Below are positions 12,001-23,544 of a stretch of DNA of 64,000 nucleotides, one piece after another; position 1 is the stretch's first letter; each line of letters opens with the position of its first letter. A program made the position numbers and the translations under genes. Origin of the DNA: Oryzias latipes (lineage: Eukaryota > Chordata > Actinopteri > Beloniformes > Adrianichthyidae); the NCBI RefSeq assembly GCF_002234675.1, contig NC_019866.2, forward strand, positions 19,389,311 through 19,453,310. Reading direction: 5' to 3'. Under the pieces are notes generated by a model that was not told the DNA's origin, searched no databases, and saw only the letters and a program-made list of their open reading frames with translations.

Positions 12001-13607
12001 ATCCAAATTAATAGACCACTGGGAACGCTTTGACAATAGACCTAAATATAATCGGAGTGAGACTTTAAAAACTATTTCTTTTCTTGGATTTTCTGGTTTT
12101 GCAGCTGCAACATGTCCCAGTTTTTAATTTGACCGATGTATCTAAAAAAATGCCCCTTTAAATATTTAATTTAAATTTGGAATATAATTAAAGGTAACAC
12201 AATGTATTTTGTGTTTTTTTTTAAGTAAGATATATTATTATGTAGTTTTAAATCTAAATCAATATTTAGTTACTGCATCACCCTGACTACCTGAAGAACT
12301 GCTCCTATATGATGTTTTCTTGAAGAGATTGGATCAAACAAGAGACTAAATAGCAGTTTCAGATCATGTTAGACCCATACATTTGCTGTTAAACTCATTA
12401 AAATATATATTTTTTCATTTACGATGCAGAAGAAGTTGCAGTTAAGATAAACGCTAAGAAAAAAGATCTAAAGTGAATAATTCATAAGTAGAAAACCATC
12501 GTATTCTGAAGTTGTCCTTTACAGACAAATACTCTTTTCAGAAAAAGATTTCGCCAGTTTCAAAGTGACCAACACCTTATTTCTCATCCTCTTCCACCCA
12601 CCTTTCAGGCTCTTCAAAAACAGACCCAGCTCTTCTGTGTGATGAACTCTTTCTATGCCTGTTAAAGCAGTGGCTCCATCCTTCCCGGACCGGGCGCCGT
12701 CCCACAGTTCTCTTCCCGGATCTCTGCGGGGGACAAACAAGATGGGCTGGTCTGGTCGACCTGTCCCGTGAAGAACCAAGGCACTGTCAGGTTCTAGGAA
12801 TCCAGTGAGGTAGAGGAAATCCTGGGGCACATGCAACTCCAAGTTAGTGCAAGCTTGTCTAACACATTTTGGAGCTATAAAATAAGCAATTCACCTGATT
12901 CTGATGAAACGGGTAAGGGATGTCATTGCTCATGTAGCAGGTCGGATGGGACAAGATGATAACCACGTGGTTGCAGGAGGAGGCAGAAGGTCCCAGCTTA
13001 TCAGCCTGCGCCTCAATGAGGGAGGCCAGCCTGTGTCTGCGGAGCTCGAACTCTGTCTGGGTCACGCCTGGGGTCACCTCACCTGAGGGGCAGAGAGAGC
13101 AGCAGCACCTGAAGAAAGCTGTGGCACCTTCACCTTCACATCCAAGTGCCTGTTCTCACCATGTTTGATGAGGTGAGGATGGGTGTGGGGACTGGGCTGG
13201 CCCAGGTACCGAGCAGGAAGCTTCCTGGGTTTCAAACCTCCTGGTTTGACAGAAATGTGCCTGGATGGACACCAGCTGCATCCTGCAGTTCAAATGAAAC
13301 CAGAAACTACTTTGTGAAAAAATATTTTAATATCTTAATTATATAGAGGCTTTTGTTTCACGTTATGTCAGGTGGGATAACCTCACTCTTTAAAAATTGC
13401 TGAATTTATTAGGTTATGTAAAGATTTATTTATTATTAAAATTTGATTTTTTTATTATTATAAAAAAATCATAATTAATAAACATTTTATGATTCCATCC
13501 AAATTGTTTCGGTTTCAATATAAAAGAGTTATAAGGAACTCACCCGCTCTCCGCGGCAGCAGCAACCGGGCAGCAGAGCTCACCAAGCGGCTGCCGGCAG
13601 CCAACAT
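6023..13607 (-). CDS. XPNPEP3: Xaa-Pro aminopeptidase 3, mitochondrial (3' exons off the left edge)
   Basis: A metallo-aminopeptidase that removes N-terminal residues before proline; the family member acts in mitochondria on imported proteins. Eight coding exons (minus strand): 13607-13544, 13282-13160, 13082-12895, 12821-12602, 11279-11095, 10986-10924, 6345-6232, 6108-6023, in frame throughout for 347 codons. The start ATG opens an Arg-, Ala- and Leu-rich leader ([20 protein letters not shown]), fitting a mitochondrial presequence. The aminopeptidase-P N-domain follows ([41 protein letters not shown]), then the pita-bread catalytic domain ([17 protein letters not shown]). Exon 8 holds the first two metal-binding aspartates (LLDGG and VSDITRTWP). 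The remaining ligands (His, Glu, Glu) are not in the window. Known human length is about 507 aa. It is head-to-head with ST13. The intron between 6345 and 10924 is filled with transposons. Confidence 0.92.
6639..7372 (-). mobile_element. L1-like LINE 3' fragment, antisense
   Basis: Minus-strand translation gives the C-terminus of an L1-type ORF2: [20 protein letters not shown] (cysteine/histidine motif) followed by [17 protein letters not shown]. The stop is near 6907, followed by AT-rich 3' UTR. It is 5'-truncated and lies in an XPNPEP3 intron. It is a different copy, and by eye a different subfamily, from the element at 3424-5700. Confidence 0.75.
7373..7963. other. XPNPEP3 intron, no feature seen
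   Basis: AT-rich intronic sequence between two transposons. I see no exon, no RNA gene and no clear repeat. Confidence 0.4.
7967..8654 (+). mobile_element. Harbinger-like miniature transposon, copy 1
   Basis: A 688-bp element bounded by imperfect inverted repeats (left AGGCCCGTACACACCGGGAC, right end complementary to AGGCCTGTTCACACCGGGAC) and by a 3-bp target duplication TCA (7964-7966 and 8655-8657). Three-base duplications are typical of PIF/Harbinger elements. Open frames inside are short and on both strands; I see no transposase. GCG-rich sub-terminal palindromes (ATTCGCC and GGCGAAA repeats) occur at both ends. Confidence 0.8.
8728..9414 (+). mobile_element. Harbinger-like miniature transposon, copy 2
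   Basis: A 687-bp element nearly identical by eye to the one at 7967-8654, same orientation, starting 73 bp after it. It is flanked by its own duplication TAA (8725-8727 and 9415-9417). The different flanking duplication argues for a second independent insertion, not a tandem duplication of the locus. Confidence 0.8.
9508..9677. mobile_element. Short hAT-type MITE with 8-bp target duplication
   Basis: A 170-bp element starting CAGGTCTGTCAGACTCCAGG and ending GGAGTTTGACACCTGTG, flanked on both sides by CATTAAAC (9500-9507 and 9678-9685). Ends complementary to CAGGTGTCAAACTCCAG and an 8-bp duplication are the hallmarks of hAT (Charlie-like) elements. Non-coding. Confidence 0.85.
10003..10325 (+). 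repeat. tRNA-derived SINE
   Basis: The head resembles a tRNA with an A-box (TAGCTCGGTTGGTAAGG); a G-run follows at about 10048-10075. The body contains GGTGGGCAAGACCCCTAAC, and the tail (CAGCGCTTTGAGCGTCTGG, then AAATCCAATCCATTATTATT) is the LINE-like tail seen in many teleost SINEs. It lies in an XPNPEP3 intron. Confidence 0.7.
11468..12066 (+). mobile_element. Miniature transposon family A, full copy (sense)
   Basis: A roughly 600-bp non-coding element whose ends are imperfect inverted repeats: AAAGACCCACTCCAATGA at the left and a right end complementary to AAAGTCTCACTCCGA. Diagnostic internal strings are TTGTGAATCAGGAGCAGAT and TCTGCGGAAACTACGTCCTA. Other copies in this window lie at 19740-20103, 33490-33935, 35712-36140, 47820-49180 (split), 54320-54440 and 59358-59987. 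The superfamily is unknown to me. Confidence 0.75.
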
Positions 13608-14932
13608 ATTCGCTTCAGGGCTGTCGTCCCTCACAGCATGTCCTCCAGTCAGAAGCAGACACGCTTAGGAAGTGATTTCCCACTAGCAAGAACCAGACTT
13701 ATTTATAAGTTACAAGTCTTTAATTACGTTTATCCGCAGGTTAACCCCTGTCCTTGTTGACAGTTACCGCTACTAGCTTACTGCTACACCACGTTAGTGC
13801 TCAAAGAAATGGGCCCTGAGTTTGGTTTGTCAGGCAAGGGAGTTGAGTGTTCTGGCAGCTGTTTATTTGTCCATTAAAATAAAAAATAAAATAAAAAGAA
13901 CAATCAAACTATGTCACATCGTCTCTAACAGTACTAAATAGCCTTTTCTGCCAAGTTTAAAGAAACAAAACATTTATGCAATTTTACGATTTATTCATCT
14001 CACAATCAGGAGCTTCTGTTTTGTCTGGAAGAACTACACAAAGCCACAGCATATATGTTGATCAGCCTGCTACAATAACAACCATTTGTGACACATTTCA
14101 ACTTGGTAATTTTAGCACAAATCCTCAAGATGATCTACTAAAAGTTCTAATTTTCTTTCTTTCTTTAAATGGGAGTTGTTGCAGACAATAAAATATAAGA
14201 ATTAGTAAAGTCTTTATTTTTACTTCAGGTTTAGCTATGTTTTGCACGTTTGAATCAATGGGAGTTGATTTATTCATTCTTATAAAATGCTAGCATGGCT
14301 TATATAGGGTATTTTTGTCATTTGCCATTGCTAAGATATTGCTGTGTTTATTTATGGGGCTGTTTCATTTGCCTGACAGGTAGATCCCAGGGTAGAAATA
14401 TGCCCAATGCAGTTCTGTCCGATAAATCGCCTGACTAAAATTCGGAAGCAACATCGCTGTCAGTGCATCATTGTTGTGGCGATTAAATCTACTGCAACCT
14501 CCCGCTGTGTGGTTTTGTGTTTGACGACTTACGTTTGATATCAGGTGCGTTTAGTTTTCTATTGTTCAAAAGTTGTACTTGGCGTCTTTTCAATAACTTA
14601 GCAATGTGCATTAATATAGCAAGCTAGCCTTCCTTTTCGTGCGTCAATACTTGTGACGGATTGGTCAACGATTCTAGAAAATTCTATCAACACCTTTGCT
14701 TGAAATAGATTGTAAATGTGTACATTTTTCGGAAACTTGCGCTTTGTACATTATTTTGAATTACGTGACCCTTGAAATCTTCAAATTGAAGTCGAGGTTA
14801 TTCAGCAGGTTAGCCTACAGCGTGCTTAGGTATTAGCTCAGCACATAAACAAACCCCGCTCTCATCGTCATTTTGTTTTTCTGTGTTCTTGCTCCTTCTC
14901 AGCGCTCCGTCTGCTGGACGTGACACGCCATC
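13608..14932. promoter_or_regulatory. Divergent intergenic region between XPNPEP3 and ST13
   Basis: It separates the start codons of two head-to-head genes, so it must hold both promoters and both 5' UTRs. This arrangement is also found in human. No confident single binding site stands out. Part of it (about 13,860-14,400) is AT-rich. The ST13 5' UTR immediately precedes the ATG at 14933. Confidence 0.6.
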
Positions 14933-17900
14933 ATGGACTCACGGAAAGTGGCAGAGCTGAAGGCTTTCGTGAATTTATGCGAGAGCAGTCCCGAGATCCT
15001 GCACCTTCCAGAGATGAGCTTCTTTCGCTCCTGGCTGCAGAAGTAAGTCGTTCTCGTAGTAAAAGTTTTGCTCCTGCAGTCAGACAAGTCAGTGTTTACT
15101 GTGCCTCCTGGAGATACTACTGAAGATATGATTGGACCTTTTAAAAATGTAATTCTGAAAATCCAGCTGCAGGACAACCACGTGGTCGGCCCGCCCCCCT
15201 CACCTCCATGTTGCCTCGTGTGTGGCAGTAAAATAAAAATAAAGACCCAGACATTTCAGCACAATCTTTCCGATTATTTTTGATGATTGTGTTGAAATAA
15301 AGCTTTCAGATTTTTCATTATAATGGAATCCTGATGTAAAGTTAGGGAGGAATTTAAAGCAGGTAAAAATGTAAATGAATTGAGTTTTTAATGTAAAATG
15401 TAAAAAAAAAAAAGTCATGAACAGCTTTGATGAATTGATAAGTAATTTTAAAATCAATGATAAAAAGGTGCATTTCGAATTGAATACTTTTTAAAAGTAT
15501 ATTTATGAATGTATGGGGTAAAAGAGCATGAAAAGCTAGACTTAGGAGACATTTTCAATGTATCTAGAGAAATGTGAGACACAATACTAGAGACCTCTGT
15601 CTGTGTTTTTACAGCATGGGTGCAAAGATTCCTCCACTGACCAAGACAGAAGGAGGATGCAAGGTAACTTGCAAAGCTATATTCAGAAGTGTTTCTTCTG
15701 TATTTGAGGATTGTTTTGACAGTTACAGTGATGTTTGACTTTCAGGGTGGCTGTCCTTGTGGTCCTTCCTCCACAGCTTCATCGGCTCCTGAGCCGGAGC
15801 CTCACGTTCCATCTGAGAGCGAGGAGAGTGATATAGGTACAGTTGGTCAATCGGCACCTGTAATACAAAATAGGAGGTTTTAATGGTTTTTCACACACAA
15901 AACAATGGTATTAATCAAAGCGTAACCCAGATTTTTGCAACTTCAATGCATCATTTTTTTCATCATTTGTTGTGTTTTGCTTAGAAATTGACCAAGATGG
16001 AGTTATTGAACCAGACACTATTGAGCCTCAAGAAATGGATGATCTTGACAGCATTGAGGTAGAAAGTTGTATATTTTTTGTTTGCATGTCTGCTTTAAAA
16101 GTTTGAGTTTAAAACGATAGACATTTGTGACATTTACATATGATAACTTCCCTCAGGTCACAGAGGAGATGATGGATCAAGCCAATGAAAAGAAGGTGGA
16201 AGCCATCGATGCTTTAGGAGAAGGTGGGCTCATTTCTTCAGGGCGCATGCATATCTTGCAGTTTGTTACCTAATGCTTTAAATGTATTTTCCAGGGGATC
16301 TGCAGAAAGCTCTGGATCTTTTCACAGAAGCCATCAAGCTGAACCCCCGTTTAGCAATCCTTTATGCTAAGAGGGCAAGGTGAGAGTCTGTTCATTAACA
16401 CGACTTTCTCCCGTGGTTAAATCCTCTCATTGATTGGGCGTCTTATGGCGTTTCTTTCTTTTTTTTTATCAGTGTCTACATAAAGATGCAGAAACCCAAT
16501 GCGGCCATTAGAGACTGTGACAGAGCGATCAGCATCAACCCAGACTCTGCACAGCCATACAAGTGGAGGGGGAAGGCTCACAGGTAAAAAATAATTAGAG
16601 AGAAAATGATTATTAAATGGAATCTATTGTGTGTGCGTACTTTAAGAGTACTTTAAGAGATTTTCTTTGAATACAAATTTGTAGATGTTTGTCCTGTTTT
16701 AAGAACTATTTCCTTCTAACATTAGCCTGATGGCCACATCCTTAGAAGATTTTAGCACAGAGAAAACCTTTCCACTGGTTGTAGCAGCAAACCGAGCGGC
16801 TCCATCGCTGTTTCACGACGGCTGACGCTGTGCTGACGTGTGTTTAGATTTCTTCCAGAAAATCTGCAGTGTTTAACATCCAAACTCCCAGCAGTCACCC
16901 ATCCTGTGTACAAAATACTCTCAAAGGACCTGAGGCAGCTTTGCTGTTTAAACTCGATGGCGACACCAGTTCATGACGAGTTAATCCAGTTTGTGCTGCA
17001 GTACCTGATAGTTACTTTTATGAAACCAGCAAATCTTTCTGGATTTTGACTTTAATGGCGTCATTTGTCTCAGAGTAGGTTTGACTCATTTTGTAATTTT
17101 TTTTCATTTTTATTTAACCTTTTATTTTACCAGGAAATGCCATTAAGATAAGATTTCTTTTCCAAGGAAGACTTAGGCCGAAATGAGGGTGTAAAATATA
17201 AAAAAGTGTTTTAAACTGTTGATCATCGTATTTTCTTCACTTGAACTACTTTTAGAAGACGTTCTTTACGCTCTGATTCAATTGTTGTCCAGCAGAATGA
17301 CAGAACGTTTAGTGTTTATGCTGAACCTCATGTTGTCTTCTGCTGCAGGCTTCTTGGTCATTGGGAAGAAGCAGCCAAAGACTTGGCCACCGCCTGCAAA
17401 CTGGATTATGACGAGGACGCCAGTGCAATGCTGAAGGAGGTCCAGCCGAAGGTATCAGCTCTATGAAAGCATTCAAAGACAGCAGAGAGAGACCGAAGTC
17501 TGAAAGATTATTTTGACAGGCGAACAAAATCATCGAGCACAGGCGCAAATATGAGCGCAAGAGGGAGGAGAGGGAGATCAAGGACCGGCAGGAGCGCATA
17601 AAGAAGGCCAGAGAGGAGCACGCCCGTGCTCAGAGGGTGAGCTCTTCTGGATTCCTCTTCGCTTTTGGAGGGAAAAGGTCCGCCCCTCACTGCCTTTTCT
17701 GTGTTTCTGCAGGAAGAGGAATCCCGACATTTTGGAGCCGGAGCAGGAGGTTTCCCAGGTCAGATTACCTGTCCGTCCTGCATGCTGTCATTTCTGATCT
17801 CACATTAACTAATAGGATAATCTCATTTAAAAGTGAAACATTGGATGACCTCATCATAAAACACTATATCTCCGCCATTGTGTAATGTTACCTCCGGTTT

Positions 17901-19143
17901 ACAGATATAGACCAGGAAAACTGACCATTCTACTTAAATGATACAACTTACTTATCGTAATGGAAAATGTTATATTTATGTTAAATGTCCTACCTAACTG
18001 TTTCCGCTCTGTCATTCACAAATCAAAATACAAATTTAAGTAATCCTCAAATATTTCAGGTTCTATTGAAAATATCGACGTTTCATTTGAGCAGATATTA
18101 TTCTAACGGTTTATATTTAGGCTGAATTTATTTGCACATATTTTAAGGCAAATTTTAGTTGTTGTATTAAGGGATATTTTAAGGGTAGTAACAGTAATTG
18201 GTTTTACTTTATTGTACGACGAGCTGAATTTGTCCTTCATTTCTCTGTTTTCAATGATTTTGTGAAGACTGAAATTCAAGCAACTTTAACTTTAGCAGCT
18301 CAAACCTCAAACCCATTGCACAAAGCGATCATTATTTGGATTTTATTTGGCTATGATTTCTGAATGATCAAACAAGGAAAACGAATACGGTTAGGTAGGA
18401 CATTTATTAAATAAATATCGGGAAAATTACTATAACGATTGATTATTATTTAGGTAGAATGGTGTTAAACGGCGTTCAGTTGTTGGTTTTGCCAGTCTAT
18501 ATCTGTAAATTAGAAGTAATGTCATGCAGTGGCCGTGTTTTTCTGCACGCCTGATGCTCTCACTGTGATTCCTTTGAAAATCAAAAGCGATTCAACATCT
18601 TTGCCATTCTTACAAGCCTCTTCAATCCAGTGGATAGGCTCCTCCTCCATCCTACAATCCAGTCGATTGGACGTAACTGTGCTGGAGTATTTAAATCTCC
18701 TTGATGTTCCAGGTGCTGCCGGATTCCCAGGCGGAGGTCCAGCAGGTATGCCCGGTCTTGGTGACCTCCTGAAGGATCCTGAGGTGCTCAACGCCATGAA
18801 GGTAACTTAAGATGAACCAATTCTATCACATTCCCCCAAGGAAAAGCCTTAGTTCCATAAATGTGCAAAACACAGGAAACACAATTTAAACTTTGTATTA
18901 AAAATACACTGACGGAGAGTCTGAGAAAATTAAAACTGCAGCTGTTTTCTGCTCAGTTTTTGTGACTCCTGAAACACTCCAGTGAGGTTGACTTCTTTCT
19001 GACTCCAGGACCCTGAGGTGATGGCCGCCTTCCAGGATGTGGCTCAGAATCCGGCAAACATCTCCAAGTATCAGAACAACCCCAAAATCATGGCTCTCGC
19101 TTCCAAGCTGAGTTCCAAGTTCGGAGCCCCCCCCCAGCCATAG
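14933..19143 (+). CDS. ST13: Hsc70-interacting protein (Hip)
   Basis: A cytosolic co-chaperone that binds the ATPase domain of Hsc70 and stabilises its ADP form. Twelve exons: 14933-15042, 15615-15663, 15746-15836, 15985-16058, 16157-16223, 16295-16379, 16473-16583, 17349-17451, 17520-17636, 17713-17758, 18713-18801, 19009-19143, closing in frame as 358 aa. The N-terminal dimerisation segment starts [20 protein letters not shown]. An acidic linker follows ([10 protein letters not shown]), then three TPR units between about residues 109 and 230 ([60 protein letters not shown]), then a highly charged helix ([16 protein letters not shown]), a short Gly/Pro/Met-rich segment (GGGPAGMPG) and the C-terminal STI1/DP domain ([27 protein letters not shown]). 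The GGMP repeats are shorter than in mammals. Intron 10 carries an inverted-repeat MITE. Confidence 0.95.
16584..17348. other. ST13 intron 7
   Basis: No exon-like sequence. A short fragment at about 17104-17175 (TTTAACCTTTTATTTTACCA, then AGGAAGACTTAGGCC) resembles a common teleost interspersed repeat with ATTTAACC and AAGGGAGACCTGGCC-like motifs. The rest is unassigned. Confidence 0.35.
17884..18521. mobile_element. Long-inverted-repeat MITE in ST13 intron 10
   Basis: The two ends are inverted copies: TTTACAGATATAGACC near 17898 against a right end complementary to TTTACAGATATAGACT, and inner matches TCCTACCTAAC (17988) against GTTAGGTAGGA (18389). The arms extend over at least 100 bp each with mismatches, so the whole could fold into a long hairpin. 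No coding capacity. Confidence 0.7.
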
Positions 19144-19596
19144 AAGTGGACTGGACCAAAACGGAGATGATGTTTGGAGGAGCGAGTGAAATTAAGCTTT
19201 TCAACATTTTCTCAGTGTGTTTAGTTCTATCAGGGGAGCAGGTCAAAGTGATGCAAATGTAACAGAAAGATGGAAAGTGTTTTTCACTGGTTTCTTTTTT
19301 TTTTTTAAATCTTCCTCAGTTTGTTAGCAACATCAACAAATCAAACAGATGGTTATGGGTCAGTCCTGGTATTTAGCTAAGCCCCTCCCTCCTCTCTGAT
19401 GGGTCGCGGCTGTGATTTAACCTGCGACAGCAGCTCGGACAGTTCCTGCATGGAACCAACGCCTCTTTCTAGAGCCATTCTACACTCAGTAGGAAATTCC
19501 TGGTTGTGAGGCCGCACTCCAAAGCGTGGGTGCTGGTACATGCTGTTGTGAAAGGCTAACTGCAAATAACTTTAATATTCCTGTTGAAAAGTTCAC

Positions 19597-19602
19597 AATA
19601 AA
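19597..19602 (+). promoter_or_regulatory. Poly(A) signal of ST13
   Basis: AATAAA about 455 bp after the ST13 stop codon, the first good signal in the 3' UTR. Cleavage is expected shortly downstream. Confidence 0.6.
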
Positions 19603-19739
19603 AATGTTGATGGAAAACAGCTTTAATCCTCTTTTCTACTTGCACTGATAAATGTACTTTAACTGTCAAATTCCCTAGCTTTTAACGGTTGTCTTCTATT
19701 AAAGTGAAAACTTTTCATGATGCCTAATCCATGCCAGCT

Positions 19740-20103
19740 TCTGCAGAGCAGCAGCAGTTCATTAGAAATTTACCTCCGAGTTGTGGGCGGGAGTGTTGGC
19801 ATGGAGCAAACCCGCCCCATCCCCTCCCCGTTGTAAAGCGGGGCGCTTGTTGCCCACCACATGAATCTCATCACAAAGCTCTTTTTTTCATCTGAATATA
19901 GAATTACCGCTCATTGACTATCGCAGTTTACGTTTCAGTCTGTGTGGATATTTTTCATTGGAATCTTTTTTTTTTTTTTAATCGCAGGTTATTTTTGGAA
20001 CGTAAATTTGAGCTTAGTTTTCTTTTATGCCCTTCATCAGAAAAAGGCACTAGAGCACGTTGAAAACACCAGAAAACAAGATTTTCATCAGAGTGGGTCT
20101 TTA
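19740..20103 (-). mobile_element. Miniature transposon family A, internally deleted antisense copy
   Basis: On the minus strand the right end starts AAAGACCCACTCTGATGAAA, as in the full copies at 11468 and 59358. The left part holds the antisense of the GAAATTTACC/GTGGGCGGG region. The middle, including the AATCAGGAGCAGAT core, is missing. It lies between the tail-to-tail genes ST13 and RBX1. Confidence 0.65.
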
Positions 20104-20337
20104 GGAAGTATTCTGTCATGTGTGGAATTTAACAAATAGATGAAACTCATTTTTCTAACAGCTTCCACAATAAACTATGGTAAAGAGAAGTCAAACATTT
20201 TGGTGGTGATTTAATTTACACTGAAGATTCGTGTCCTTAAAGAGGGTTACTGCGCTGTCAACATCAATGTGATTTAAAGTCAACTGTATTAAAAAAACAA
20301 AAACACAAATGAAAGGTTAATTCCCAGTTTTTTTCCA

Positions 20338-20343
20338 TTTATT
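20338..20343 (-). promoter_or_regulatory. Poly(A) signal of RBX1
   Basis: Reads AATAAA on the minus strand, about 136 bp after the RBX1 stop codon. Confidence 0.55.
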
Positions 20344-20478
20344 ATTTCAAACTTTTTACCTTACAAGCTCACCATTTAATTACAACATACTAAAACAAAA
20401 GTGTGGAAAATAATACAAGCCGCTGGGATTGAAGAAGCAGTGAAATTGATTCTTGCAGGAAGTGAGCGGCAGGCCGAC

Positions 20479-22207
<1,729 letters not shown>

Positions 22208-22249
22208 CTTGAAACGTCGTCTGTACAAAGCCGTCCGGATGTAGCAACA

Positions 22250-22289
22250 GTCTCAGTCGGTTAAGTTCATTAACTTAACCGACTGAGAC
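22250..22289. repeat. Perfect 18-bp inverted repeat upstream of RBX1
   Basis: The arms 22250-22267 (GTCTCAGTCGGTTAAGTT) and 22272-22289 are exact reverse complements around a 4-nt loop. It lies 43 bp upstream of the RBX1 start codon, in the likely promoter or 5' UTR. If transcribed with RBX1 it would form a very stable hairpin. Confidence 0.85.
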
Positions 22290-22411
22290 GGGAAAGACGA
22301 AATAAAATAACAACCAAAACATGAATTTCATTTAAAAATTAAATAAATTAATTAATAAATAAGCACAACTTTAAAGAAGATAGTAAGTGATTCCATAGAC
22401 GAGGGTGGAAG

Positions 22412-22416
22412 AAAAA
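22412..22416 (-). terminator. RNA polymerase III terminator of tRNA-Gln
   Basis: Five T residues on the minus strand, four bases after the tRNA 3' end, the usual pol III stop. Confidence 0.75.
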
Positions 22417-22420
22417 TCTC

Positions 22421-22492
22421 AGGTCCCACCGAGATTTGAACTCGGATCGCTGGATTCAGAGTCCAGAGTGCTAACCATTACACCATGGAACC
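22421..22492 (-). tRNA. tRNA-Gln (anticodon CUG)
   Basis: A 72-nt tRNA reading GGTTCCATGGTGTAATGG at the 5' end. The acceptor stem GGTTCCA pairs with TGGGACC, with one U-G wobble. The anticodon loop CTCTGAA gives CUG (Gln). The A-box TGGTGTAATGG and the B-box GTTCAAATC are intact, there is no intron, and a T-run follows. The gene looks functional. It stands alone between RBX1 and CHADL. Confidence 0.96.
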
Positions 22493-23542
22493 ATGTTGAA
22501 GCCACAGCCAAGAATTATTAAGGTACCATCAAGACACCGATCACACGTTCAATTCGAATATTGTTAGAATTCTATCTACTAAACAGGTTAACTACATTTT
22601 TGCAGCTTAACAATTTCTTTAAAAAGAAAAATTTAAAAACAGGAACTTCTTCATTCATCAAAACGGTGAATATAACGGGTTTTAAAAATTATTAGCATCC
22701 TGCCGTAAATGATTTAATGCTAAGTTAACTTACAGGCCTACTTTTTGTGTTCCGTGCTATTTATTATTTGAAAATAAAATAATTGACAGACACTTTAATG
22801 TTTGACGATTGTTGAGGTGAACAGGGGTTCCATAATATTTTCTATGTTCTTTTAAATATGCATTACAGGGGTTCTATTATATGTTGTATTTTCTTGTTAT
22901 TATAATGGATTCTATTTTTGCATGTATATTGTACTGCACAAATATGCTTGATTCCTGCCCTCAGTAGCAGATAATATGTGACGAGGTCACCAGTAGGCCT
23001 GTTTTTGACTTGCAGTCTCTGCTTTCTTTCTGTACTGGAGTGTTTATGGAGCCATAACAGCTGCAATGCAGACTAGACAGAAACACACCATTCTACTGAC
23101 GTATTTTGTATGTTTTCATCTTCCCTTACTTAATAATAAAAAACGCCTTTTTGCCTTGAGGACAGAGAGAGCGGACAGCCACAGAGCCTAACAGGTCATG
23201 TTTTTCCAACTCTCCGTTTTTGCAAAAGGTTTGAGAATTCATGCAAACTCTTGTGTCTTTTCGTTTCCCCAACTGCACATTTCATTTTTGGACGTCCTGA
23301 ACCATCCGAATCCGCGAAGGCCGGACAGGAGGCCAACAGGATCAATAAACTTATATATTTTGTGACTTTTAATATTTTTTGAAAAGTTGTATTCTGTTGT
23401 TTAGAGTAGCTTTGCCTACAAAATATGAAGATAGTGCACACAACATGTTGTATGAAGCAGTTTTAATAAAAAAACAAAAAAGTTGAACTTTTTCCCAAAC
23501 AAAACTCTTTGTAAAGAAACCACCAAAACATGATTCATTTTA
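22493..23542. other. Intergenic region between tRNA-Gln and CHADL
   Basis: AT-rich. No gene or recognisable repeat apart from the downstream flank of CHADL. Confidence 0.5.
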
Positions 23543-23544
23543 TT
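23539..23544 (-). promoter_or_regulatory. Candidate poly(A) signal overlapping the CHADL stop codon
   Basis: On the minus strand TAATAAA joins the stop TAA (23545-23543) to AATAAA (23544-23539). If used, the 3' UTR would be only about 15-30 nt. A more distal signal may be used instead. Confidence 0.4.
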
